Assembly: GCA_964035575.1 (NCBI GenBank) | Contig: OZ037838.1 | Location: 1,550,001-1,614,000, forward strand | Direction of reading: 5' to 3' | DNA: 64,000 nucleotides | Source: Rhynchopus sp. YZ270_cl-10 | Lineage: Eukaryota > Euglenozoa > Diplonemea > Diplonemida > Diplonemidae | Shown here: piece after piece, positions 9,436-18,731 of the stretch | Layout: each line of letters begins with the position of its first letter | How positions within the stretch are numbered: position 1 is the stretch's first letter | Notes under the pieces: generated by a model | Database searches by the model: none | What the model was told of the DNA's origin: nothing | The model's input: only the letters and a program-made list of their open reading frames with translations | Program-made: the position numbers and the translations under genes

Positions 9436-11955
9436 ATGCGTATGATATTGTGCGCTCTTGCAGTGCTGGGTACTGCTATACCAGCATTGGCCACCCACAA
9501 GACCGGATGGGGGGAACGCGACCCTGAAGACCGAGGCATGGTGAGTGGCGCCGACATCGGCCTGCGCGCCCTGCGTGCTGTGGGGCGTGGTGGTGCTGGA
9601 GCGGAGCCTGCCGCTCAGGTGCGTGGACAAGACATCCTCGACTCCTTCCTGCAGGGCATCGAGGCAGGCGCGTACGACGCACCACATGATGCATGGGAGG
9701 AGGTCACCACCGGCACGAAGATCGCACCCATCTTCACGGAGCAGCTGACCCTCGACATCATCGTCTCGCTGCTCGCCATGATCGCGACCATCAGCGCCTC
9801 TGCCAGCGGTATTGGAGGCGGTGGGCTGTTGGTGCCGATCTACCTGATCGTGATGGGGTGGAGTGTGAAGAACGCTGTCCCGCTCTCAAACGCAACCATC
9901 TTTGGGAACGCAGTGACGAACATCATCATCAACTTCCCGCTGCGCCACCCGACGGCAGACCGCCCGCTTGTTGACTTCGACCTGGCCTTGGTGCTTATCC
10001 CGATGGAGCTGACGGGGAGTCTTGTTGGCGTGCTGCTGAACATCCTCTTCCCGCAGTGGCTGACGCTTGTGTGTCTGTTCCTGCTGCTGCTGTCGACCAC
10101 ACACCGTACCTACAACAAAGGCAAGGCGACGTGGATCAAGGAGAACAAAGAGCGTCAGCAGGTCGAGCGTCGTGAGGCAGCAGAGAAGGCCACCATTGGC
10201 GACACAAAGGAGGTGCAGGTGACGTGTGACACGACGACGGAGGCCTTTGAGGTGATCAACGGCGAGAGCAAAGCACTGCAGACGAACCGCCTCCGCATCG
10301 CCTTTGGCGGGAAGGTGGGCCAGCATGCGGTGCTGCGCGACGCAGAGGACGCACCGATGAAGTCGTTCGAGTTTTCTTCCGTGGACGACGCTGCGAGCTA
10401 CACGCTTGTCTGGGTCGACGCTGTTGTGGAGGAGACTGAGGGTGGCGTGGACTACTCCTTCCGTGCACTCTTCTCTGCGACCGAGCCCACAGGCAGCATC
10501 CCAACGGAGAAGGACCACCGCTCGCTCATTGTCCTCGACGTGCCGCGTGCCACCCGCCACCTTGGGAAGGGACAGCCCATCGACACGTGGAACACAGAGA
10601 TGGTGCTCTCGTGGGTGCAGACCTTCACCGATGCGTCTGCTGCACTGTGCTACGGGATTGAGAGCACCCTTGTGACCGGGACAGACCTGCTGATGTGGGC
10701 GACCAACATTGATGTGGCACAGCGTGACCTGGAGAAGCTGGGAGTCCTTGCGGCGTCTGACGTGAACATGATCATCTCGCACGTGACGCAGCTGAACAAC
10801 GAGGACTACATGCTGCTTGTGCACAGCTCGCAGGACCTGCCCTGGGGGAGCTGGAACCGCTCTGCAGAGTGGCGCGAGGGAGACGAGCAGAAAGCAGGGC
10901 TCGACCAGGACGGATGGATGCCCGACGACCCGAACCACCCGAAGTGCCGCCCTGCATCGTACGTCTCGAGCCAGGCCTACGTCCGGGTGTACAACTGGGA
11001 GAACAGCGACGTGGTAGCCTTCGTTGGGAAGGTGACGGACTACAACTTTGCGCTGAAGGAGGCCATCACGAAGAACGACATCGACGGAAAGTCGCTCATG
11101 GCACTCACCTCCGACGACCTGAAGGGCCTTGGCGTGCCGCAGCTGGGTCCACGCTTGGCGCTACTCTCTCGCATTGCCGAGCTTGACTCCCTGCACAAGG
11201 CACACCAGAAGATTGTGGACTCCGAGCGCGACATTCCGTACTCGACAAACCTGCTGACTCTGTTCCTGTCGTGGCTGATGCTGCTTGTCCTGGCACTGCT
11301 GAAGGGCGGCGGGAAGAGCGGCGGACAGAGCCCCGTCGCGAAGTGGGAGGGCAAGCAGCAGGAAGAGTTCTGTGGGTCCCCCACCTTCTGGGTGCTCTGG
11401 TGGATTGGCGTGCCGGTTCTTGTCATTGTGACTTATTTCGCGGGGAACTACCTGCTGCAGAAGCACAAGATGAAGGTCAAGACACACTTTGCGTTCCACG
11501 AGGGCGACATCAAGTGGACGGAGAAGCGTGCACGCATCTACCCAGCGATTGTGATCATTGCGGGCGTGCTTGCGGGTCTGCTTGGTGTGGGTGGTGCCAT
11601 GGTGACTGGACCACTTATGCTTGAGATGGGAATGATCCCACGTGTGTCCACTGCGACGTCGTCGTTCTTGATCATCTTCACGACAGGTGTGGCCGCCATT
11701 GCGTACGTCTCGCTAGGGCAGCTTCGCATCGACTACGCCATCTGGTTCGCGCTGATGGGAGCTGTGGGTGCAGCACTCGGCCTGAACATCATTGGGATGC
11801 TTCTGAAGAAGTACAACAGGCAGTCCCTTGTGATCTGGTCTCTGACCCTTGTCTTCGTCCTTGCAGCTGTCATGAGTGTCGTCATCTTTATGATGGTCAT
11901 CACGAAGGATATCTCTGAGGGCAACGATATGGGTATGCGCAACATCTGTGGATGA
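9436..11955 (+). CDS. TSUP (TauE/SafE) membrane protein with two SAM-like domains inserted
   Basis: An 839-residue membrane protein, probably an anion/organosulfur exporter or its sensor form. Residues 1-20 look like a signal peptide. The first TSUP half follows at about 103-235, with the glycine signature GIGGGGLLVPIYLIV near 125. A cytosolic stretch of about 370 residues comes next, with charged helices and two SAM-like modules at roughly 388-455 and 525-590; the second reads ITKNDIDGKSLMALTSDD then LKGLGVPQLGPRLALLS. Hydrophobic helices lie near 607-625 and 651-674. The second TSUP half at about 700-830 has the paired signature GLLGVGGAMVTGPLMLEMG. TSUP proteins are normally 250-450 residues with the halves close together, so the SAM insert is the odd part and implies oligomerisation or scaffold binding. 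The substrate cannot be read from sequence. Confidence 0.88.
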   Translation: MRMILCALAVLGTAIPALATHKTGWGERDPEDRGMVSGADIGLRALRAVGRGGAGAEPAAQVRGQDILDSFLQGIEAGAYDAPHDAWEEVTTGTKIAPIFTEQLTLDIIVSLLAMIATISASASGIGGGGLLVPIYLIVMGWSVKNAVPLSNATIFGNAVTNIIINFPLRHPTADRPLVDFDLALVLIPMELTGSLVGVLLNILFPQWLTLVCLFLLLLSTTHRTYNKGKATWIKENKERQQVERREAAEKATIGDTKEVQVTCDTTTEAFEVINGESKALQTNRLRIAFGGKVGQHAVLRDAEDAPMKSFEFSSVDDAASYTLVWVDAVVEETEGGVDYSFRALFSATEPTGSIPTEKDHRSLIVLDVPRATRHLGKGQPIDTWNTEMVLSWVQTFTDASAALCYGIESTLVTGTDLLMWATNIDVAQRDLEKLGVLAASDVNMIISHVTQLNNEDYMLLVHSSQDLPWGSWNRSAEWREGDEQKAGLDQDGWMPDDPNHPKCRPASYVSSQAYVRVYNWENSDVVAFVGKVTDYNFALKEAITKNDIDGKSLMALTSDDLKGLGVPQLGPRLALLSRIAELDSLHKAHQKIVDSERDIPYSTNLLTLFLSWLMLLVLALLKGGGKSGGQSPVAKWEGKQQEEFCGSPTFWVLWWIGVPVLVIVTYFAGNYLLQKHKMKVKTHFAFHEGDIKWTEKRARIYPAIVIIAGVLAGLLGVGGAMVTGPLMLEMGMIPRVSTATSSFLIIFTTGVAAIAYVSLGQLRIDYAIWFALMGAVGAALGLNIIGMLLKKYNRQSLVIWSLTLVFVLAAVMSVVIFMMVITKDISEGNDMGMRNICG

Positions 11956-13231
11956 TGAATGAAGGTGACTAAGGTGTTCATAAAATTTTTATAAAACACT
12001 CATAAAATTTTCTTTCTTTTTTCCCCACAACGTCTTCAATTGTGCGTTGCATCCTGAGGAGGCATCTGCCATTTAAATACGTTTCTTTCTCGGGAAAGAC
12101 TTCAAAACGTTGTGGTCTTTCTCCCATCCCCCTGTTTTTTTATTCCCTTAATTAACCATTGTTGGCATGCCTTTTTCCCCCACACAACTTCTCCCGCATT
12201 TTTCATGGATGCATTGGAGCAAGCTCTTGTGTTGCTGCATTCTATTCTGTTGTGCGCGCTTTTTTAGTTTGCGCATATTTTCTCCCCCGCACCCCCTAAT
12301 ATTTTTTAGTGGGATTTCTAGTAATTTGGATCTTCCCTTCCCGCTTTATTTTACCCCATATTTGGTGAACCCACATTTGTGTTTTACAAACGTTACTGTG
12401 TCAAGGCAAGAAAACTCGATGGTGTGTGTGTGTGTGGCGCTTCCTCCTGCGAAGCAACGCGACTCATCTTAATTGTTTTTTTACTTTTGCTTTTATTTTG
12501 TCAAGATGCCTACGTTGGAGGTCATCTGCCTTTTTTCTCTTGTATTTTTTCTTTGCCTGCAGTAAGCATTTTGTATTACGTGAGGGATGTACACTTCCCC
12601 CCTTCCCTCCCAAGCTTTTTCTTACAACAAAAGCAACAAAACAAACCAAACGAAAACAGTACACGGTTGACACATGATGAAACAAAGATATAACATACAC
12701 TGGCCCTATTGATCACCCCAGTGTACCCCTATTCTTTCACTATAGCCATACTAGCTCCCCCGCCACCCCCCTCCGTTCGTCACAACGTTACTTAGTCAGC
12801 ATCCCCATTAGGTCACGTCATGCCACCAGGTAGGAGGCCGTCTGTCGCTACTCTCCAAATCCACAGTCAACACTGTCTCCAGGGCCTTGAGGGCCTCCTT
12901 AAGCATTTCCCTACAGGACAAAGTACCAAGTACAGTACACCTGCGTCTTTGCAGGCGACGTGAAATCTTTGAAATTTCTCCAAGAGAGCGATGGCGTACC
13001 ACCATTGTAGGAGCCTTCTCGTATTCTCCACGGCGAGCACCACTTCGACCCAACTCTTCGGAAAAAACCAAATCCTTTTGGCCGAGCCTTCATGTTGACC
13101 GACTGTAGCAGCTTGCCGGAGGGGTATTCTCCGGCCCCCAGCCCTCACCCCTTCCACGTGTCCACCCTCAGCTCCAACTGTCCACCAAACAGAACATTAA
13201 ATTGCATCACACCAACGCAGCTCTTGAAACA
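11956..13231. other. Spacer before the ubiquitin-like/WD40 array
   Basis: AT-rich, with ATAAAA-type strings straight after the stop at 11955 that may be polyadenylation signals. From about 13011 to the next start the sequence is the A-type upstream flank (CCTTCTCGTATTCTCCACGG onward), which recurs at 16591. A minus-strand open frame at 12808-13071 is rich in Arg and has no family resemblance, so I do not call it. Confidence 0.55.
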
Positions 13232-14305
13232 ATGATGGATGTGACCTTTGAGCTGGAAGAGTCAGGCGTGACTGCGACAGTGGAGGTGCCGTGCGAGGCG
13301 GACGTTGCAGCGGCAAAGGAGGTTGCGTGCACGGCGCTTGCTGTCTCGCCTGCGTCTGTCGAGATGCGCATCGGCACGCAGGTGCTGGAGGGGACGTGCC
13401 GTCTGCAGGACACTGCGTTTGATGCAGGGGTGCAGGTTGTGCTTGCCCGCCGCTTGGCCGACATCAAGTGTCCTGCTGAGTACAGTGTAACGAATACGGG
13501 ATGCGTGATACTGTCGCGTTGTGGAGCGCTCTGCATCTATCGTGACTTGGAAAGGCATGTTGTTGGTTTCGACACAGAAACCTTCGAGACTGTCTTCTCG
13601 TTCAAAGTAGCCTCATCCAGAATGTGCGGTCCGCTTGCCATCTCGCAGTGCAAGACACGCTGCTACGTGGCGTGTGGGGATAGCCTTCTCGAGGTTGCGC
13701 TTCCGGGTGGGGAGGTGATCCGCCAAGTCGACGGCCCTTCATATTTAGTGTTCGCGTGTGGTGGTGTTGTTGTCTCACGCAGCCCAGACGGCGTCTCTGT
13801 GTATGATGAAGACCTGACGTTGCTCCGCTCTCTCTCGCACAAAGTGTGTGAATACATGGTGGTGTCTGACTGTGGTGGGTGGGTGCTCACCTCCTCCGAG
13901 AAGGACGTACGTCTGTGGGATGTGAACACAGGTGAAGCTGTGGCATGTGTGCCTACGCATGCGAGTCACGCAGCGATTTCAAGGTCTGCCTCTGTCTTTG
14001 CTGTGCCCGTGGGCAACACCGTGCACCTCTATGACTGGAGTGGTGAGGCTCTTCGCAGTGTTGATGTGGGTGCGCGTGTCTGTGGCATGCAGTTCACACC
14101 GTGTGGGAAGTACCTTGTGGTCCGTGCTGCTATTACCGGTTACATAAACCTATACAAACTACACCAGTTCGATATGGCAACCATGTCTCGTGTCCTTGTG
14201 ATTCCGGATGTAGGTATGTCGTTTGCGGTATCGCCGTGCTCACGTGTGGTTGTGTTCGGGACACACGCGGAAAAGGTGTTGACGAGACACCTGTACCCAC
14301 ACTAG
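13232..14305 (+). CDS. Ubiquitin-like domain plus WD40-type propeller, copy 1 (type A)
   Basis: A 357-residue protein. Residues 1-75 fit a ubiquitin-like fold: MDVTFELEESGVTATVEV aligns with the first hairpin of ubiquitin, and LQDTAFDAGVQVVLARR matches the closing LSDYNIQKESTLHLVLRL pattern. There is no Gly-Gly tail, so it is a built-in module rather than a conjugable tag. The rest is a beta-propeller with WD40-like blades, such as SDCGGWVLTSSEKDVRLWDV. I start at the double ATG at 13232 because the sequence around it is shared by all four paralogues, while upstream frames differ and this one begins on TTG. Known Ubl-plus-propeller combinations work as adaptors in protein turnover or signalling; the partner here is unknown. 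Confidence 0.82.
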   Translation: MMDVTFELEESGVTATVEVPCEADVAAAKEVACTALAVSPASVEMRIGTQVLEGTCRLQDTAFDAGVQVVLARRLADIKCPAEYSVTNTGCVILSRCGALCIYRDLERHVVGFDTETFETVFSFKVASSRMCGPLAISQCKTRCYVACGDSLLEVALPGGEVIRQVDGPSYLVFACGGVVVSRSPDGVSVYDEDLTLLRSLSHKVCEYMVVSDCGGWVLTSSEKDVRLWDVNTGEAVACVPTHASHAAISRSASVFAVPVGNTVHLYDWSGEALRSVDVGARVCGMQFTPCGKYLVVRAAITGYINLYKLHQFDMATMSRVLVIPDVGMSFAVSPCSRVVVFGTHAEKVLTRHLYPH

Positions 14306-14467
14306 GCACAGGTGTGTCCACCGAGACGGAACCAAACTTGCAGAAGCTGTCATGCCTCTCCCGCTGGCGCAGTCCTACAGCATTGCTGAGTACGAGGGCA
14401 GCTGCGGCGGCAACCCACAAGAGTGTGATCTGGGGGTGAGGAAGCGTTCCAACTCTTCAATATCTCC

Positions 14468-14890
14468 CCCATTTTTTTATTCGTGATTTTTCCATCCCCC
14501 CGTTTTTTAGAATCAACAGAATGTGCTGTCGGAGGTGCCTGCATCAACAACTACCACTTTATTTTTCAAAACAAACTGAGTTTTTTTGTTTGGGGGGGTT
14601 TCACCCCCTCTCACAATTTTTTTGGAGTTTTTAGGGGCCAAAAGGCCTCTCTTTTCCCATGGTGCATAGAAACAGATCAAAATAAACTGATCTACGCAAA
14701 TCAGAGGAATAACTTCCCTTTTTTTATTATTATCTTTTTAGGAAAGGTGAGAGCCCGACGAGGCACTTTCACCTTTTTTCAAAAATAAAGTCATTTAAAG
14801 AAAATGATAGAGTCTCTAAGACAACAGATGTGTACGCAAAGCCACATTTCATTCAAAAGATTTAAAGGGGGGCACTTTTATTTTTCGGGA
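14468..14890 (+). repeat. Spacer repeat matching 7411-7922
   Basis: Same three sub-blocks as the 7.4-kb copy, in the order c-a-b. Identity is high over the central 140 bases around AAACTGATCTACGCAAATCA, with length differences mainly in T and A runs. Confidence 0.7.
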
Positions 14891-14940
14891 CCCTCCGTTA
14901 GGCAGCAATTATGGAGTGATGTGAAAAGCAAGGAGCGTGG

Positions 14941-15250
14941 GGACATCTGCCCCTCATCATTCGTAGGCACACACCACTCCTACGCCCGCAAGGAGACTGC
15001 AAAAGGTATTCGGACGTCATCTCGGTCAGAACCGCATTCCATCACATTACACTCCATATTAGACAAAATACAACCTTTTTGAGGACCGACTCTCCAACCA
15101 TACCTTCAACACCCCACTCCACTCCTTCAAGGGCCATATTCTGCGCAAGGATTAACCTCACTAACCCACAACGGGCCCCCAGCCCTCATCCCTTTCCACA
15201 TGTCCACTAAACAGAACGAAGAAATTTCATCAAACACAGCTCTTGAAACA
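14941..15250 (+). repeat. B-type upstream flank, first copy
   Basis: Nearly identical to 18427-18731 up to the shared start codon, including CGCCCGCAAGGAGACTGC and ACCGACTCTCCAACCATACC. It probably contains the leader and control region of type-B propeller genes. Confidence 0.7.
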
Positions 15251-16366
15251 ATGATGGATGTGACCTTTGTGCTGGAAGAATCAGGTGTGACTGCGACAGT
15301 GGAGGTGCCGTGCGAGGCGGACGTTGCAGCGGCAAAGGAGGTTGCGTGCACGGCGTTTGCTGTCTCGCCTGCGTCTGTCGAGATGCGCATCGGCACGCAG
15401 GTGCTGGAGGGGACGTGCCGTCTGCAGGACACTGCGTTTGATGCAGGGGTGCAGGTTGTGCTTGCCCGCCGCTTTGCTGACATCAAGTGTCCTGCTGAGT
15501 ACAGTCTGAAGGAAGGTCAGAACGTAGCAGACCACTGCTCGCTGTCTAGTTGTGGAACGCTCTGCGTCTATAGTAGGGATCAGAGAGGGCGTGTTGGCGG
15601 CTTCGACACTGAAACATTCGACACTGTCTTCTCGTTTGAAGTGGACAATATAGTGCACGGTCCGCCTGCCATCTCGCATTGCAAGACACGCTGCTACCTG
15701 GCGAGTATGCAAGGTCTTACCAAGGTTGCGCTTCCGGGTGGGGAGGTGGTCCGCAAAGTCGGCGGCCACTCGAAGTATGTGTTTGCGTGTGGTGGTGTTG
15801 TTGTCTCCGAAGGCAACGACAGGGTCTCTGTGTATGACGAAGACCTGACGTTGCTCCGCACTCTCTCACACAAATGGTGCAGGAGCATGGCAGTGTCGGA
15901 CTGTGGTGGGTGGGTGATCACCTCCTCCAGGAAGGAGGAGAACGTACGTCTGTGGGATGTGAACACAGGTGAAGCTGTGGCATGTGTTCCTGGGAAAGCT
16001 GCGCATGTGGCGATCTCGCAGGCTGCCTCTGTCTTTGCTGTGGAGTGCCTTGACAAAGTGCAGCTCTATGACTGGAGTGGTGAGGCTCTTCGCAGTGGTG
16101 TTATGGTTGGGAGTTTCCGGGGCATGCAGTTCACCCCGTGTGGGAAGTACCTTGTGGTTAGGGTAGGGATTCCGGGATATGATGGCGAATCATATTCGTA
16201 CAATACACCCCTTCACCAGTATGATGTGGCGACCATGTCCTGTGTGCATGTGATACCGCAAAACTCAAATGCATTTGCGATATCGCCGTGTTCACGTGTT
16301 GTTGTGGTATTCAAACGTGGTGCGGACGCTGTAACAAGGCATCTGTACCCACACAACAGTGAGTGA
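15251..16366 (+). CDS. Ubiquitin-like domain plus WD40-type propeller, copy 2 (type B)
   Basis: A 371-residue paralogue with the same layout as copy 1: a near-identical ubiquitin-like N-terminus (residue 7 region reads VLEE instead of ELEE), then a propeller that has diverged. Conserved blade cores include VYDEDLTLLRTLSH, VRLWDVNTGEAVACVP and GMQFTPCGKYLVV. Loop sequences between the cores differ in length and residues from the other copies. The last 50 residues, ending FKRGADAVTRHLYPHNSE, are identical to those of copy 4. An in-frame ATG at 15200 would add 17 residues, but the shared start at 15251 is preferred. Confidence 0.82.
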   Translation: MMDVTFVLEESGVTATVEVPCEADVAAAKEVACTAFAVSPASVEMRIGTQVLEGTCRLQDTAFDAGVQVVLARRFADIKCPAEYSLKEGQNVADHCSLSSCGTLCVYSRDQRGRVGGFDTETFDTVFSFEVDNIVHGPPAISHCKTRCYLASMQGLTKVALPGGEVVRKVGGHSKYVFACGGVVVSEGNDRVSVYDEDLTLLRTLSHKWCRSMAVSDCGGWVITSSRKEENVRLWDVNTGEAVACVPGKAAHVAISQAASVFAVECLDKVQLYDWSGEALRSGVMVGSFRGMQFTPCGKYLVVRVGIPGYDGESYSYNTPLHQYDVATMSCVHVIPQNSNAFAISPCSRVVVVFKRGADAVTRHLYPHNSE

Positions 16367-16993
16367 TGTGTGACCTAGGGGGAGTGGTGATGAATATACC
16401 CCAGGGTACCAACAAAAAAAACCCAAGACCGAACACCCCCAAGGGACACTAACTTTTTAGCCCTGTTGCAGAAACACTTATCCCACCTTCTTATTTGTCC
16501 TTGCGAAGTGACGCCACCAACCATCATTCTGTGCAAGAATTACCCTCACTGGACATCAACCACTCAACTCCACTCATTTTTTTCAATGCGAGCCTTCTCG
16601 TATTCTCCACGGCGAGCACCACTTCGACCCAACTCTTCGGAAAAAACCAACTCCTTTTGGCCAAGCCTTCATGTTGACTGACTGTAGCAGCTTGCCGGAG
16701 GGGTATTCTCCGTAATCAGTATCAAGGTGCTTCACAAACCTGTGCCCGTGGCGGCAACGTCAATGCTAATGATTCAGCATTGCCAACGCAGGCTTCTGCG
16801 ACGCACAGCGTTGCCTTGGTTGGTGGATGCACCCTAACGGTTTCTTCCCACCAGGCGCATTGTTGCGTTTTGCGTAGCCGTTAACAAAACAATGGGCTCC
16901 CAGCCCTCATCCCTTCCACGTGTCCACCCTCAGCTCCAACTGTCCACCAAACAGAACATTAAATTGCATCACACCAACGCAGCTCTTGAAACA
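16367..16993. other. Spacer between propeller copies 2 and 3
   Basis: The first part (16370-16580) is the B-type downstream flank, also found after copy 4. From 16591 comes the A-type upstream flank shared with 13011. Between about 16700 and 16890 lies unique GC-richer sequence without a convincing frame. Confidence 0.55.
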
Positions 16994-18145
16994 ATGATGG
17001 ATGTGACCTTTGTGCTGGAAGAGTCAGGCGTGACTGCGACAGTGGAGGTGCCGTGCGAGGCGGACGTTGCAGCGGCAAAGGAGGTTGCGTGCACGGCGCT
17101 TGCTGTCTCGCCTGCGTCTGTCGAGATGCGCATCGGCACGCAGGTGCTGGAGGGGACGTGCCGTCTGCAGGACACTGCGTTTGATGCAGAGGTGCAGGTT
17201 GTGCTTGCCCGCCGCTTTGCTGACATCAAGTGTCCTGCTGAGCACAGTGTGCGGGATAACTTGTCTTACTTCTCGTTGTCTCCTTGTGGAACGCTCTGTG
17301 TCTATTTGAACTTTAAAGGTCTCAATCTCAGTGGCGGTTCCAGTTTTGGTGGCGTCGGCTTTGACACAGAAACCTTCGAGACTGCCTTCAAGTTTGAAAC
17401 CGAACTTGGTGGGCTAGGTCCAGCTGCCATCTCACGATGCAAGACACACTGCTACATGGCGTTTAAGTATTATCTTTCCAAGGTTGCGCTTCCGGGTGGG
17501 GAGGTGATCCGCAAAGTCGACGGCCTCTCAACGCGGGTGTTTGCGTGTAGTGGTGTTGTGGTCTCCCAGGGTGAGGATGGCGTCTCCGTGTATGACGAAG
17601 ACCTGACGTTGCTCCGCTCTCTCTCACACAACGGGTGCATGAAGGTTGCATTGTCTGACTGTGGTGGGTGGGTGATCACCTCCTCCGACAAGGAGAAGAA
17701 CGCATGTCTGTGGGATGTGAACACAGGTGAAGCTGTGGCATGTGTGCCTGCGGATGGGAGGGTGGCGCTTTCACGGTGTGCCTCTGTCTTTGCTGTGGAT
17801 TGCCCTGACAAAGTGCAACTCTACGACTGGAGTGGTGCGGCTCTTGGCAGCTTCGATAAAGGGCAGTTTCGCGTCACTTGCATGCGCTTCACTCCGTGTG
17901 GGACATACGTCGTTGTTGGGTTTGTGAGTGGTGACATTGTTCTGTATTCTGAAGAGCACACCCTGCACCAGTATGATGTGGCGACCATGTCCTGTGTGCA
18001 CGTGATACCAAATTCCTACGAAGCCTTTGCGATATCGCCGTGTTCACGTGTGGTTTTATTTGAGTCAGGAGAAAGTTTCGACCTTGTGTCACAGCATCTG
18101 TACCCCTACTTGAGTGATGTTTCGGATGTAAACAGAGAAGAGTAG
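16994..18145 (+). CDS. Ubiquitin-like domain plus WD40-type propeller, copy 3 (type A)
   Basis: 383 residues, the longest of the four when started at the shared double ATG. An ATG at 16892 in frame would add 34 residues, but that stretch is flank sequence common to copy 1, where it has no ATG. The ubiquitin-like region differs from the others by one or two residues (DAEVQVV for DAGVQVV). The propeller carries a longer first blade with a Gly/Ser loop (LSGGSSFGGVGF) and different blade tips. Its C-terminus (SQHLYPYLSDVSDVNREE) is unlike those of the other copies. Same family and expected adaptor-like role. Confidence 0.82.
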   Translation: MMDVTFVLEESGVTATVEVPCEADVAAAKEVACTALAVSPASVEMRIGTQVLEGTCRLQDTAFDAEVQVVLARRFADIKCPAEHSVRDNLSYFSLSPCGTLCVYLNFKGLNLSGGSSFGGVGFDTETFETAFKFETELGGLGPAAISRCKTHCYMAFKYYLSKVALPGGEVIRKVDGLSTRVFACSGVVVSQGEDGVSVYDEDLTLLRSLSHNGCMKVALSDCGGWVITSSDKEKNACLWDVNTGEAVACVPADGRVALSRCASVFAVDCPDKVQLYDWSGAALGSFDKGQFRVTCMRFTPCGTYVVVGFVSGDIVLYSEEHTLHQYDVATMSCVHVIPNSYEAFAISPCSRVVLFESGESFDLVSQHLYPYLSDVSDVNREE

Positions 18146-18158
18146 CCCTCATGAGCAC

Positions 18159-18280
18159 AACAGCGTGCAGCTCTATGATTGTAGCAGTGCGGCTCTTTGC
18201 AGCTTTTATGAAGCATGGGCATGTCAGGGCGTGCAGTCCACCCTGTGTGGGAAGTACCCCCTCGCTGTCGCTGAGTACTG
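18159..18280 (+). pseudogene. Scrap of a propeller gene
   Basis: Just after copy 3, a stretch translates as NSVQLYDCSSAALCSF and then TLCGKYPL. This matches the blade QLYDWSGAALGSFD...FTPCGTY of the neighbouring genes. It is isolated, lacks the family start and is followed by stops. It is best read as debris from a deleted or unequally exchanged paralogue, and it marks the array as having lost as well as gained members. Confidence 0.6.
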
Positions 18281-18426
18281 CGGTGTGTAGCACTGCGTTG
18301 CTATCGTGCGTTGCATCAGTATTTGCGTTGCACCCTCGACCTACTAGCCTGTGAGGGAATTCATTTTGAGGATAACGACCACACCACCCTTTACCTCTCT
18401 TTTTCACTTTTGCTTTGTTATTCGAT

Positions 18427-18731
18427 CTGCCCCTCATCATTCGTAGGCACACACCACTCCTACGCCCGCAAGGAGACTGCAAAAGGTATTCGGACGTCAT
18501 CTCGGTCAGAACCGCATTCCATCACATTACACTCCATATTAGACAAATAATACAACTTTTTTGAGGACCGACTCTCCAACCATACCTTCAACACCCCACT
18601 CAACTCCTTCAAGGGCCATATTCTGCGCAAGGATTAACCTCACTAACCCACAACCGACCCCAGCCCTCATCCCTTTCCACGTGTCCACTAAACAGAACGA
18701 AGAAATTTCATCAAACACAGCTCTTGAAACA
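18427..18731 (+). repeat. B-type upstream flank, second copy
   Basis: Nearly identical to 14941-15250, with small indels (for example an extra TAA after ATTAGACAAA). It runs up to the shared start of propeller copy 4. Confidence 0.7.

Larger units (their letters stand above)
14306..15250. other. Spacer between propeller copies 1 and 2
   Basis: It contains the spacer repeat at 14468-14890, followed by the B-type upstream flank from about 14941 (CATCATTCGTAGGCACACAC). A short GC-richer piece at 14310-14440 may be decayed coding DNA but matches nothing I can name. Confidence 0.55.

Noticed and set aside
18561-18731. Upstream extension of propeller copy 4
   Set aside because: It begins on TTG and lies in flank sequence shared with copy 2, where the frame is not kept.
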